Assembly: GCF_914767665.1 (NCBI RefSeq)
Contig: NC_059503.1
Location: 10,478,001-10,542,000, forward strand
From: Harmonia axyridis
Lineage: Eukaryota > Arthropoda > Insecta > Coleoptera > Coccinellidae
Direction of reading: 5' to 3'
Length of the DNA stretch: 64,000 nt
The notes beneath the pieces are model-generated. The model had not been told where the DNA came from. It saw only the letters and a list, made by a program, of their open reading frames with translations, and ran no database searches. Position numbers and translations under genes: made by a program. Shown here in pieces: positions 1 through 11,312 of this stretch (within the stretch, counting starts at the first letter, position 1; each line of letters opens with the position of its first letter).

Positions 1-248
1 TTCTATCCTGATTCTTCAACGCCTCTGTGTGATTTGCATCTTCTAATTAGCTAAGAGCTTAATGAATTCAGTCCCATCTGATAACAATTAATTTCAAATG
101 AAATGTTAAAAGAGCAATTTAGCTCTTCAGTCAAATGAAAATCACAAATTTGTAGATTTAAACTTTGACATTTGATCATTCATCCTGCCAGTTACAGCAT
201 GAAAATAATTGTACTTTCTAGGTATATTTTAGTTAATAAGTGAAGTAC

Positions 249-327
249 CTGTATTTGGTCTCGAAATTGATCCAGAGGAGTCATCTACCACACCACCCCT
301 GCTACGTGTTCCTACACATCCTCCCAT
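249..327 (-). CDS. UBTD2: Ubiquitin domain-containing protein UBTD1/2-like, first coding exon (partial)
   Basis: The minus strand reads ATG at 327 and runs 26 codons plus one base to a donor (ACAG/GTACTT) at 249/248. The peptide begins MGGCVGTRSRGG, then a Ser-rich stretch, then SRPNT. The UBTD1/2 family (dendritic-cell ubiquitin-like proteins, cytoplasmic, with a C-terminal ubiquitin-like fold) starts MGxCVG, and its first exon ends just before the G-RN-PL-K block, which matches the length and phase here. Gly2 and Cys4 form a classic N-myristoylation plus palmitoylation signal, so the product is probably membrane-tethered. The remaining exons lie left of the window; bases 1-248 look like its first intron. 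The identification rests on 26 residues. The gene is head-to-head with the ADAM17 gene, about 540 bp apart. Confidence 0.68.
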
Positions 328-868
328 ACTAACAATGACAACAAATCATATAAAAGAGGCATTTCTTGAAACTGCACTAATTTTTTCAATGTTTTTGAAG
401 TTTTGTTCTAACATACTTTCTCAGTCCTTATGTATATAGATGTCAATAAAATATTGTTCACTTCAGATGCAATATGAAAAATCATTATCACCAATACCAA
501 TATTTTTATTATCTTTTATCTACTCTGTACTTCCTTGGGAAAATTATTTCTCTGTCATTTGTCAATTCCTTGACAAAATATGAAAAAAATTTGACGACTA
601 GGTTCCGAAAATTATGCTACAGTGCAAATGATCTACCTAAGTTTCTGTAGCAGAAATTCATCCACAGTTAAAAAAGGACCTCTGAGTACTCTATGGAAAG
701 GACCATGAGTGACAGATAAACTGATAGGTAAATAAATAAAAACGTCAATAATGTAAATACGCATTTAAAAATTAAAGGAGATATACTATAGACCTATTTG
801 CTGTTCTGAAACAAAGGAAGGTTATTGTAAAGATGTTAATGATAAATCGTATTCTTATTTAGGATATT
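328..868. promoter_or_regulatory. Divergent intergenic region between UBTD-like and Tace genes
   Basis: No open coding stretch on either strand. It separates two divergently transcribed genes and must hold their 5' UTRs and promoters, unless Tace has an upstream non-coding exon. A good acceptor (ttcttatttag, ending at 862) six bases before the Tace ATG suggests such a leader exon may exist further left. No TATA box could be assigned with confidence in this AT-rich DNA. Confidence 0.4.
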
Positions 869-3800
869 ATGATTTCATTCCGAGATTCCTTTATATTTTC
901 AGTCGCTTGTTTTACACTAGTTCATTATGAAGTTGGAGGTAATATTAAACATACAAAAGTAAATATGAACATTACCAAAGTTCATTATCATAATAAAATT
1001 GCAGCAACGCTCCAAAAAAATTTGGAGTATTTTGAAAAAATTCATGCAGATGATTTGAAACACAATGTAATAAAGAAAGGATTGAAGGAAACCAATCACC
1101 CGTTCAATAAAATTCGTGAAGTTCATGTTAATACTCTAGGTAAAAAATTCCGATTGATTTTAAGCCCAAAACAAGAAGTACTGCACTCCAAATTCAAAGC
1201 TTATGAAGTAGATGGAGATGGAAAAGAAAAAACCGTTCACATTGGTAATGAAGAACCTGTTGTAATTAATTCTAATTATAATAACTTTATTATATATATT
1301 ATTACAGATACTGAATCATTTTATGAAGGAAGAGTATTTGGGGAAACATCATCACATGTTAAAATGCATATTGATGATGGTATTTTAACTGGAACCATAC
1401 ATTTACCTGGTGAAGAGGAAGTCTACCACATTGAGGTGATTATTTTCATTCAAAAATTAATTGAATAATTCTCTCTTGATGATTGTATTAATTTAATAAT
1501 TAAGTGTAGTGTGAGACAACTTCATTTTTAAATGTTATTTAAGCCTTTGTGGCGTCATCTACCAGACTCTGATAACAGATCAATGATTGCTTATAAACAA
1601 TCTGATGTGAAGTACAGTTGGAATCACCCTACTATTGAATTTCCCAAAGGACCAAAAATGTGTGGTTACGTAAAGGAAGGTCCCCCAATGGATAAGGAGG
1701 ATGATGTAGATGAATATAAGAACCGTGAAAAGCGCCAAGTTGATGGTTATGAATACACTCCCAGAAAAACAAGATGCCCACTTCTATTAGTTGCTGATTA
1801 TAGATTTTTCCAGGAAATGGGTGGCAGTAACACAAAAACAACAATAAATTATTTGGTAACGTTTCTCATATTTTTTTGGGTTGCTTTGAGTAAAAACAAA
1901 TTTTCAGATCAGCCTTATAGATCGTGTTCATAAAATCTATAACGACACAATATGGCAAGATAGGCAGGAAGTTGATGGATTCAAAGGTATGGGATTTGTG
2001 ATTAAAAAAATTGTGGTTCACAGTGAACCAACAAGAACCAAGGCAGGAGAGGCTCACTACAATATTGTTAGAGATAAATGGGACGTCAGAAATCTACTTG
2101 AGGTATTTGAGTTATTCTTCAATTCTAGTAATAGAAATATAATAAAATGGTTAGGTTCATTTTGGTTGAATACATGATATTTTTCTAGGTTTTTAGTAGA
2201 GAATTCACTCATAAGGATTTTTGTCTGGCACATCTCTTCACAGATCTGAAATTCGAGGGAGGAATTCTTGGGTTAGCCTATGTTGGCTCACCTCGAAGGA
2301 ATTCTGTGGGTGGTATTTGCACCCCAGGTACCTTGTATGAGGTTTTCAGAACATAACACGTTGTTTATTTCACCTTTCACAGTTCTTGATGTGCTTTGTT
2401 TAGTGTGATGCATTTTTCTGTTGAAATTTTGCATGATTGAATATTTAGGTAATTGAGTTTTTTTTTGTTTTCTTTGTTTTTATTCAACATTTATACAAGC
2501 CCGAATGTTTTTCATTTTATTTGAATATATTTTTAATTTGTTGATTTTTTTCTATATTCATTTTTCATAGGTTATTCGTTAGAATCATTATCAATGCAAG
2601 CAGATATATGCTCCACCAAAATTTTCCTGCATGTTTTTGTTTTTTTAATTCATTTGCAGGAATTTAATTCTCTGTATATCTGGATCATTCATTTTAGTCT
2701 TGCAAGTTGATTTTGTGCTCGTTCAACACGATTTGGAAAAATAATTAGGCAAAGATGCTTATTTGTTTTTGTTCTTATTTTTGATAAATGAAAAACTCTT
2801 TATTTGTCTTATAGAATATTTCAAGAATGGCTATACTCTGTATTTGAATTCTGGCCTGAGCTCTAGCAGAAATCACTACGGTCAAAGAGTCATTACAAGA
2901 GAAGCAGATCTAGTAACAGCACATGAATTTGGCCACAATTGGGGCTCTGAACATGATCCTGATATTCCAGAATGTTCTCCAAGTGCTAGTCAAGGTGGTT
3001 CTTATTTAATGTACACATATTCAGTCAGTGGTTATGATGTAAACAATAAGGTATTAAATTACTTTTTCTCAATACGTATTTTAAATAACTTTATGCTTGT
3101 GGCTCTATCTTTCAGAAATTTTCTCCATGCAGTTTACGATCTATAAGAAAAGTTCTCCAGGCTAAATCTGGCAAGTGTTTCTCAGAACCTGAAGAGAGCT
3201 TTTGTGGTAACCTTAGAGTGGAAGGCGATGAAGAATGTGATGCTGGATTATTGGGAACAGAAGACAACGACCAGTGCTGCGATAAGGACTGTAAATTAAG
3301 ACCAAGGGCTGTGTGTAGGTGAGTTATGAAGGATTATCTGGTGAATATTTTGAACTCGGAGTGGTCTTAAACGATTTGGTTGAATTTGGCTTCACTTCAC
3401 TGCTTTCCTCAGTTTTTGAGTTTGCCTATTACTTTCAGTGACAAGAATTCACCTTGTTGCCAGCATTGTCAGTATATGAGAGCAGGAGCAAAATGTAGGG
3501 AAGCGCAATATGCCACATGTGAACAAGAATCTCTTTGTACTGGGCACCAGGCAGAATGCCCAAAAAGTCCGCCTATGGCAGACAATACAGATTGTCAAGA
3601 AAGAGGAAAATGTAAAGATGGAAAATGTATTCCTTACTGCGAAACACAAGGATTGCAAAGTTGCATGTGTGACATAAGTGAGTTAAAGATTCAGTTATTT
3701 TGATTGAATTAATTAGATGTTTATATCTGATTATATCTTTTTCCAGTTGAAAATGCTTGCAAAAGATGTTGCCGTTCGAATATGAACGAAACATGCTCTC

Positions 3801-4211
3801 CAATAGATGGTGCAGATATTTTAGCAGATGGATCACCATGCATTCAAGGATTCTGTAATAATGTAAGTGATTATCGTATTCAGTCTGAAATGTTTCTATT
3901 AATCTGTACTATATTTTCAGGGTCATTGTGAGAAAACTATTCAAGATGTGGTAGAAAGATTCTGGGATATTATCGAAGATATCAATATCAATAAAGTGTT
4001 ATTATTTCTTAGAGATAACATCATAGGAACTACAGTTCTAGTTACGGCATTGCTGTGGATTCCAGCAGGTTGCATTATCAATTATGTGGATAGAAGAAGA
4101 AAGAGGGAAAGAATAGATAGATGGAAGTGGCGAACAAGTGACGAATTCATTCACCCTGGTGAAGTTAACAGGATAATACATTTGAAGTTAACCAGGAACC
4201 AAAACACCTGA
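869..4211 (+). CDS. Tace: ADAM17/TACE-type membrane metalloprotease (sheddase), complete
   Basis: Coding exons 869-1435, 1544-1855, 1908-2102, 2189-2327, 2815-3050, 3116-3318, 3439-3677, 3747-3862 and 3921-4211 have GT-AG borders and agreeing phases, giving 765 residues. Order: signal peptide (about 1-23), prodomain with a PKMCGY cysteine switch at Cys229, furin site REKR at 250-253, and a reprolysin catalytic domain with HEFGHNWGSEH at 441-451 (zinc His441, His445, His451; Glu442). A Cys-rich disintegrin/membrane-proximal region, one membrane span (about 703-725) and a short basic tail of about 40 residues follow. ADAM17 cleaves membrane-anchored ligands and receptors at the cell surface. 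The order and Cys spacing follow ADAM17 rather than ADAM10. The tail is much shorter than the vertebrate one. The start is chosen because it supplies the only signal peptide. No damage is seen. Confidence 0.95.
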
Positions 4212-4268
4212 AGTCTATAAAAATGAATACTCAGTAGTATAAGTGCAATATAATTTTATGAGAATAAC

Positions 4269-4274
4269 AATAAA
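4269..4274 (+). terminator. Polyadenylation signal of Tace
   Basis: AATAAA lies 58 bp after the Tace stop codon and is followed by a T-rich stretch. Confidence 0.6.
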
Positions 4275-5069
4275 TCTTTTTTTTGTCTTAAATGAGTATA
4301 TTCTAGAACCCACGTTTTTGAATAGAAGGTCGAGACATTTTGAATTTAAAGTTTATACAAATATCCCAGAAATTAACGTCCATCTGGAATAGGGTAACAG
4401 GCGAAGTCACAATAGCTATCAGGGAATTATAAGAAATAATGTAGTAGATGCTATACCATTTTAGAATCCTTTTTAAATGCTCTAACTTTTAAAGTCACTC
4501 GCCAAACTGATATTGTACAGTTTTTTTCAGTAATTGGTTAATCAGATATTAGTTTAGCATACATTATAATCCAAGCCGGAGCAGTTTGCTTAGAATTAAC
4601 GGTTACAGGTAGTGTTGAATTCGAAAGGGCCAGTATTTAAAATCCCCGGAAGAAAAAGACTGTCTCAAAATCGAAACTAATTTTTGACTATCCACCCCCT
4701 AGATTTTGAAATTTTCCTCGGAGAAAATTGTCTGGATTCAACATTGGTTACAGATTTGTAGCAACATGAGTTCAAAAATCATCATATGCTGAGCATTTCC
4801 TCGAATAAAAAAATTCAATATAATTCGAAAAATACACTACTTAGTTTATTTTCTGATGTCTATTATGACTTGGCCCGTTACTGATTCCGGCTTGACGTCG
4901 ACTTGTGGAACACTCTGTATATGGAATTTGTGTAGTAGGTAAAAAGTCCCTAATAGTAGATCAACCGTTGACCAATAATAAACATAACCTCATATGTTCG
5001 ATGCTTAGAAGAATAACAGTCTTTGGAAGAATCTCTTCATTTATTTAATTTGGAATAAATAGAAAGAAA
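4275..5069. other. Intergenic Tace-PARS2, with a possible decayed element end
   Basis: No coding signal. The part near 4640-4925 ends in 'cactctgtata', which resembles the ends of the TA-flanked CAGGGTG-type repeats elsewhere in the window; no matching left end was found. The rest is plain AT-rich spacer. Confidence 0.35.
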
Positions 5070-6844
5070 ATGATTAAAATGCAAAGATTATCGAAAATAT
5101 TTCAACCGTATCATGTTATTCCTAAAGAATTTCAGATCAAGCAAACAGAGAAGGACATGTATTCAAAAAGTGCTAAGGTAATGAATAGGTAAAAAAAATA
5201 ATTAGCAAAATAATTGAGGGATCAATAAGCATTGCCATTATTTCAGCTTATGCTTGAATTGGGTATCATGAGACAAAGCAGTCCAGGCTGCTTTAATTTG
5301 CTGCCCTTAGGAATTAGAGCTTTGGAAAAACTGATTAGAATTGTAGATGAAGGAATGGATTCAATAGGGGGTCAAAAAGTGGAGTTTCCTTCTTTGATCA
5401 ATCAGAAGCTATGGTCGACTTCAGGTTAGCAGATAAAATTAAAATTATATGTATATATCTGCAATCTATAAAATATATAAAGAAGAAACATCAGCAAATA
5501 GCTCAGATGAGTTATTTAATTGGTGTGTTCTGCTTTAAGTACTAAAATTGAAACTGCAATTTTTACAGGAAGAATCAATGAAGTAACAGAACTTTTCAAG
5601 TTGAAAGATAGGCATGGTCAGAATTATATTTTGGGTCCTGTAGGTAAAGTGTCATTATATTTTGAAAATCAAATGAACAATCACCTTTTTCAGACCCATG
5701 AAGAAATTGCAAGTGATCTTTTATCCCAGTGTCAGAATTCATATAAGCATTTTCCACTTATGATATATCAAATAACGAATAAATTCAGAGATGAATTGAG
5801 ACCTAAACTAGGATTAATAAGAAGCAAACAATTTACCATGAAAGATATGTATAGTTTTGATATTGATCAAGAAAGTGCCATTAAAACATATGAGACTGTT
5901 ACTGAAAAATATGATACTATTTTTAAAAATTTAGGAGTGAAATATCATAGAAGTAAGTAATTTCATTTCCCATAAGATGAATGAGCTAATTCAATTTTGT
6001 TAGTAAGAGGTTTTAGTGGTACAATGGGAGGAACATTATCTCACGAATATCACTATGAAGCTGAAGTTGGAGAAGATGTACTGCTAAAATGTATTAAATG
6101 TAAAGATATACTGAATTCGGAGTTAGTACAAGACAAGACTTGTCCTCAATGCGGGGAAATAGGTGATATGGATCAAACCAAAGGAATAGAGGTAAGTAAC
6201 ACTTTGTGTGCTTGTAGTTATATATTTGATTCTAAAACATACTTTTTCCAACAGGTGGGCCATACATTTTTGCTAGGAGACAGATATACTAAGCCATTTA
6301 GTTGTAATTTTACTGATAAGAGTGGAAAAAGCAAAAACCTTCAAATGGGCTGTTATGGACTTGGAATCACTAGAATTTTAGCTGCTTCAATAGAAACTTT
6401 GTCAACAGATGAAGAAATAAGATGGCCGAGGTTGATTGCTCCATATAGTGTTCTCATAATTCCTCCAAAAGTAAATATCAGTTTTTTCGTTAATGGCCAT
6501 TTCTAAATTATTCATCTCATTCTATTTATTCATTTCAGGCAAAAAGCAAGGAGGACTTGATAGCAACCGAAAGTCTGGAGCAACTATGTCATTCCCTGAA
6601 TCAGATCCCTGAACTTAAAGGTGAAATAGTGGTGGATGATAGGACAGATATGACAATAGGTCGAAGAAATATGCAAGGTAAACGCTTTGGCTATCCATTC
6701 ATTATAGTTCTTGGGAAGAGAATAATGGAAGATCCAGCTCTATATGAACTACATGATATCAATAGTGGTGTACAAGTTGATTTGACATTACAAGACTTAG
6801 CAGTTTATATAAATAAGCATTTAAATGACAATAATGTTCAGTAA
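5070..6844 (+). CDS. PARS2: Probable proline--tRNA ligase, mitochondrial, complete
   Basis: Seven exons (5070-5177, 5247-5424, 5569-5639, 5694-5952, 6004-6191, 6255-6470, 6539-6844) join in frame to 441 residues, close to the roughly 475 of vertebrate PARS2. It is a class II synthetase that charges mitochondrial tRNA-Pro in the matrix. Visible: LGPTHEE at about 117-123, motif 2 FRDE at 150-153 with the downstream Arg162, motif 3 MGCYGLGITR at 299-308, and a C-terminal anticodon-binding domain from about 341 with VVDDR and GRRNMQGKRFGYP. The N-terminus is basic and Gln-rich (MIKMQRLSK), fitting a mitochondrial presequence. Two tiny introns (5640-5693 and 6192-6254) are multiples of three with no stop, so their retention would keep the frame. 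Cytosolic EPRS is excluded by the compact bacterial-type layout. Confidence 0.93.
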
Positions 6845-6889
6845 GAGGTTATTTGTGGAGTAAATTGTTTGAAGGATATATGTGAAGAG

Positions 6890-6895
6890 AATAAA
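6890..6895 (+). terminator. Polyadenylation signal of PARS2
   Basis: AATAAA 46 bp downstream of the PARS2 stop codon. Confidence 0.55.
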
Positions 6896-6899
6896 TGAA

Positions 6900-7820
6900 G
6901 AGCACTGGATAATCTTTTATTTTTTTATTTTTGGGTTAGAATCAACCATATCTATGAAATACTTTTAGCCAATACAATATCTGTATAGGCTATCCGCTTT
7001 AGGTATGAAATTATGTGATACCTAGTGAGATTTTGGTACCAACCAAAAACTTCTTGTTCTATGAAGTGTAGAAATAAGGAAAATAATCTTTCCATTTCAA
7101 AAGTGTTCGTTGAACTGACCTAAATTGGTGGCACTAGTGTAGGTATAGGGTGAATTTCATAGGAAAACTCAAAAAAGTACTGATAGAGATAAAGCAAGAA
7201 ATCAGGAGGTTAGGAGGCGCTAGTGTAGCTAGAGAGCTACACCAACGCCTTCTAAATTCCTTTTTTGCTGGAGGCTTTCTCAACAGTTCTACCATAAGAG
7301 ATTATTCTCCTTATCTCAACCCACCTTTTGCTTGCCCGACTAAAGCTATACATGTACGATGTTGCCGATGTGTCATTCTGGGTGTAATTTTTCATTTTAC
7401 TTCATTTTAAAATTGGTTTGCTTTAATAATATAACTACGAAATTTGTACAGTTTTTCGAAATCGAATCCAAAATTCAAATATTTTTTCAACCAATTGTTG
7501 ATGTTGAGTTTGTGGTAAAACTTGAAAAATCCAAAGTCTGGCAACGATGTTAGAAAACGATTAATGACGTCATTTCACTGTTTAGATGAATACATATTTT
7601 CTCTGAAGTAAGAATTTTTCGTTTGAAATGTAATGAGAATTGCGTAAAAAATGTCCTGTGAGACCAGTGTCTTAATTATGAAATTTATTGGTTCACAATA
7701 TAGTCTTAATGAACGCGAAAAGTGATACTTATAAGTAACGATGTAGAGTGTAGACCAAAACATAAGAGCGGGAAAGTGGGTAAAACTCACGGTCGTAGAA
7801 AAATAAATTATGTAAATACA
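6900..7820. other. Convergent intergenic region PARS2 / HLH4C
   Basis: No convincing gene. Around 7034 'ttggtaccaacc' recurs in weakly similar form inside the mariner 5' region near 58735, so a decayed mariner end is possible at about 7030-7140. The short open frame at 7150-7410 has no recognisable content. Confidence 0.3.
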
Positions 7821-7826
7821 TTTATT
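7821..7826 (-). terminator. Candidate polyadenylation signal of the bHLH gene
   Basis: AATAAA on the minus strand, 265 bp past the bHLH stop codon. Confidence 0.4.
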
Positions 7827-8090
7827 CAATCAAAACAATTTTAAAACAAATTGTTCTATCACAATATTTTGAGTAAACATTGGAACATATTGTTTGAATC
7901 CAGTCCATTTTACATGTAGATTTATTAGAATTCACAATATTTTTGAGGAATTTCAATCGACTAGAAAAGAACCATTCATTCAAACCTAAAATATTGCAAC
8001 TTCTTGCTATAAATAAAAATGAAAATACAATAATAAAATATTCAGTAAAAGAAATAACTCATCGATAACAATTCAACAGAAAATATTTTC

Positions 8091-8343
8091 TCAGGCATCT
8101 AACACATGATTCAAGTATGCAATGTAACAAATTGCTAGCCGCAAAATTTCTATTTTGCTGAGTTTTTTGTCTGGAGGCAATGTGGGAAGAAGTTTTCTCA
8201 ATTCTGCAAAAGCAACGTTGAATGCTTCTACTCGAATTCGTTCTCGAGTTGCATGGGCTGTGCGGTATTTTTGGGTGGCTCTTCGTCTTCGTCTTCTTTC
8301 CTCTCGAGATAGAGAAGAGGACTCGTTAGTGCATGGTTTTTCT
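8091..8343 (-). CDS. HLH4C: NHLH/HEN-type bHLH transcription factor (HLH4C-like), last coding exon
   Basis: The minus-strand exon begins after acceptor 'ttaatttccag' at 8344 and ends with TGA at 8091-8093, contributing one base plus 83 residues. It encodes a basic run (ERRRRRR, then ATQKYRTAHATRERIR), helix 1 VEAFNVAFAELRKLL, the loop PTLPPDKKL and helix 2 SKIEILRLAICYIAYL, ending NHVLDA. This is nearly the invariant bHLH block of NHLH1/NHLH2 and fly HLH4C: nuclear, E-box binding, neuronal-lineage regulators whose proteins also end just after helix 2. The upstream exon carrying the N-terminus should lie at higher coordinates but could not be located; a decayed mariner end (8436-8697) sits in that intron. 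No damage is seen in the domain. Confidence 0.9.
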
Positions 8344-8435
8344 CTGGAAATTAAGAGAACAAAAGTTCAGATTGACGTTCAGTGGAGAGGGCGTAAAAAA
8401 TATCGAAAACATTTTCTGTCAGTGGTGTGATTTGC

Positions 8436-8697
8436 GCTTGCAGTGTTTTATCAATACACGAAACTCGTTTTATCCATTTCTCAAACAACAACAAATGTAG
8501 CTTCACTTAACCTTCAACATCTCGATCCGGACATAACTCTATATGTTCTGAAATTTTGACACGCATCTTTTGTACTAACGAGAAAAGAGTGATACGTACA
8601 ATGACTCTAATCTCACATATTATCTTAGAATATATTGTCACTGTAGAAGTACGGCACTGGTGGTGCCTTCTGTGCGCCAGGTTCGGAGCTAATTGAG
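8436..8697 (-). mobile_element. Mariner 5'-end remnant
   Basis: The stretch aligns by eye with the 5' region of the broken mariner at 58600-58814: the same order of 'cacgaaa', 'caaataacaa'-like, 'attttgacac', a 'gcac-ggtggtgcc / gcaccgcc' block and 'ctgtgcgccag / ctgtgcatcag'. No transposase codons remain beyond the first few. A minus-strand ATG here (about 8718) belongs to this remnant rather than to the bHLH gene. Confidence 0.55.
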
Positions 8698-8699
8698 TG

Positions 8700-9810
8700 A
8701 CGACGTATTGACATTAATAAAATGGATAAATGAACAAAGACCAAACAATACCCTAAAATGAACTAAAATGAAAATGTAAACAACTAAGACTATGAGAGTC
8801 CTCGTAGAGACCTGAAAGAGTCAAGATGAAAAGAGTAGTAGATTGAATTCCGTGAATTATTTTTCTTCGTTTAGTATCAATATGTATACGGTGATTGAAC
8901 TTGAAATGTTTGTTTTTTTATCTCTCTTTCCCTAGAGGGGAAGGGTGCTGGCTGCTTTCTGATGTTTAAGGGTATGTTCATTAAAATATTCTAATTATAT
9001 TATTATTACAAAATAGATAATAACAGAGCAATCATTTAAGACTATAACTTATTTCAGGAAAGAAAATACACAAAAATTTTCACAATTTACTTATCCCCCT
9101 CATCTCAGACATCTTGGTTTTTTCTCTTATACTGAAATTATGTTTTATGAGTCTGTCTTCGAACATAGGTTGAGTTGAATAGCTTTGCTAGACTTTACCT
9201 TGAATGTTATCATCATTGCAAGACATGATGTTTTGTTTTCTTTTCTGAATCACTGATAATTTTATTTTATCGTTTATTATTTCAATCTACGTTCTGTCAA
9301 GCAACCCAAAATACATTCTTCGAAGTGTCAAATTATACTAGGAGGAAAATATTTTTTTGTATAAATCTTCTCATATGACAATAATCAACACAACAAAAAA
9401 GGAATTAAACAATTTGGTGCAGTCGTTTGAACGTGATGCCCTTATATAATATGCATATAGATCCTCTTTTACATATGTATATAGATTTATACTTTTGTAA
9501 GCGCATATTGAAAAAAAGGCGAATATCTGCAAATGCAGCAATCGCACTGGAAAACCAATAAAATATATTCCTTTCATACATTTTTACAGCGGCAGTAAAT
9601 AGTACGTTCAGAACTCGTAAAACATGACACTTGTTACCCATAAAATTTATGTTGGATGTTTGCTTTTCCCAAATGAAAAATGTTATTTCCATATTTTTTC
9701 TTATTCATCAAATTATCATGCTTTTTGATAGGTTTTGCAATAACCTGTAAGAGTAGTATAAAAAATCGAATAGGAACATATAGAGTAAAAGTATGGTATT
9801 GGTCTTTTTC
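8700..9810. other. No gene seen; probably HLH4C intron or upstream region
   Basis: AT-rich sequence without a codon-like open frame. The overlapping minus frames at 9371-9692 are short and of random composition. The missing 5' exon of the bHLH gene may lie here or further right. Confidence 0.3.
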
Positions 9811-9888
9811 AGCTCCATCTTCAAAACTAAAATTAATAATATGCTCAAACTAAATCGGAGAAATTTTGTGAAAATATAATTTCCAACA

Positions 9889-10171
9889 ATGTGTCATAAG
9901 GCAAAAATGATTCTCCCGGTGTCATCTACGCGACCATACATTTGTTCATTTTATAAAGACATCCTGTATGAATATAGGAAGGATAAACAAGAACAACAAA
10001 GAATATTTGAAATTTTTTGTCATCTGAATGGATTTTATTGCGTTCTTGACAAATTAATGAAGCTCATTTTGGAGAAATATTCAGACGAAAAAAAATTGTT
10101 CGGTCCAAAACTTGTGAAATATAAAATTGTGAGAAAGACATTTAAAAGCCTGAAGTCTTGGATAAAACCAG
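9889..10171 (+). CDS. Hypothetical first coding exon, unrecognised
   Basis: An open frame starts at ATG 9889 and runs to a strong donor (ACCAG/GTAGGTA) after 10171. An acceptor-like 'ctttttcag' ends at 9811, so 9812-10171 could be an exon with 5' UTR and about 94 codons. The peptide is Lys-rich and mixed in character (for example FGPKLVKYKIVRKTFKSLK near its end), with no family I recognise. No partner exon was found downstream before the transposon block. It may be a chance frame; I keep it because length and splice sites coincide. Confidence 0.22.
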
Positions 10172-10565
10172 GTAGGTACATTCAAATGTAGATTTTTTAC
10201 AACACTGTCGAACTGAAATAGAATAGCACATACCTAGTATATGTACATACCTTCTTTTATTAGCGATGTTGTTACATGACGTGATGATTTGTAATATTTC
10301 ACGACAATCATCTGAGCCATCCATCATCGTTTTGTAGTTTTCGTCTCTCATTTGGATTGAAAATTATTATATTGCCGACTGAAAAAAAAATGAAAAAATT
10401 GATGACTTATTTCGAAAACTACATATTTACAACTTTTCTGAGGAAATTATGTCTATATTACCCACAGAATTGAAACACTGCAAATTTTATATTATCGATT
10501 ATTATTTACTTCTACATATGTCATAGTTTAATCTCAAAAACCGACTTATGATATAAAAAAAAACT

Positions 10566-10622
10566 TCTCTCGAAGTTTGAACCTGTGACTTGTTGGCTAA
10601 CGCTCTCCTTTAGCCGTTGTAA
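10566..10622 (-). repeat. tRNA-like sequence, possible SINE head
   Basis: On the minus strand GGCTAAAGGAGAGCGTTAGCC resembles a tRNA D-arm/A box, and AGGTTCAAAC about 15 bases further matches the B box (GTTCRANNC). It is followed by a short A/T tail. The cloverleaf is imperfect and no anticodon arm can be assigned, so a decayed tRNA-derived SINE or tRNA pseudogene is likelier than a working tRNA. Confidence 0.35.
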
Positions 10623-10670
10623 CGCTTGCTAAGTGAAATCCAGTTATTAAGGTTGTATGTTATTACAAAA

Positions 10671-11197
10671 ATGGAACGATACACGCTTAAACTTCGCATT
10701 GAAATTGTTAAAATTTACTACAAAAATGGTTTAAATTTTGCAGTTTGCACATTAAATAAAGCACTTTTTCATCGTCTTGAAGTACCTTCTCAGCCGGCAT
10801 TAGTGAAACTGGTGGAAAAAATTTGTGTAGTTGGGGTAAGTGAGTGATGTGAAGAATCGAAACCGTGTGCGTCGCTTAAGAACTGAGATTATTGGTGCTG
10901 TAGCCCTATGACCTTATTTATTAGTGAATGAGGCTGGTGCAACTGTTACGGTGAATGGATTACTTTACTGGGCTATTATTAATAATTTTTTATAACCGGT
11001 ATTGGAGGATATATTGATGTGGACGACGTTTATTTTCAACAAGGCAGCACTGCGCGCGACACAAGCGACGAAACTATTGCAATTTTGCAAGTAGAAATTC
11101 CTGACAGTGTTATTTTTCGAAGATGTCATCACAATTGGCCACCAAGATCTTGTGATTTCACACTTTTAGATTATTTTCCTTCGGGAGCTACCAACTA
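10671..11197 (+). pseudogene. Mariner/Tc-like transposase relic A
   Basis: ATG at 10671 opens MERYTLKLRIEIVKIYYKNG, the helix-turn-helix start of the insect DDE_3-type transposases often annotated as mariner-like. After about 58 codons the frame breaks (stops near 10845-10930). From about 11010 a second piece shows VYFQQGSTARDT and NWPPRSCDFTLLDYF, the regions of the second and third catalytic acids. The central catalytic part is deleted. The right side is cut by insertion of element B at a TA. It is inactive. Confidence 0.75.
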
Positions 11198-11312
11198 TAG
11201 GGTGTTTTTTTTTCGAGGTATATAACTTTATAAGTTGGCATTACTGTTCAAGATGGCGACCGATTTAACAGCTGTCAAGTGATTTATTCTCAGTTTGGTT
11301 TGGCAATTCATC

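Noticed and set aside
8640..8718. Minus-strand ATG frame MSIRRHSISSEPGAQK as possible first exon of the bHLH gene
   Set aside because: The stretch aligns with the 5' end of the mariner at 58700-58814, so it is transposon sequence.
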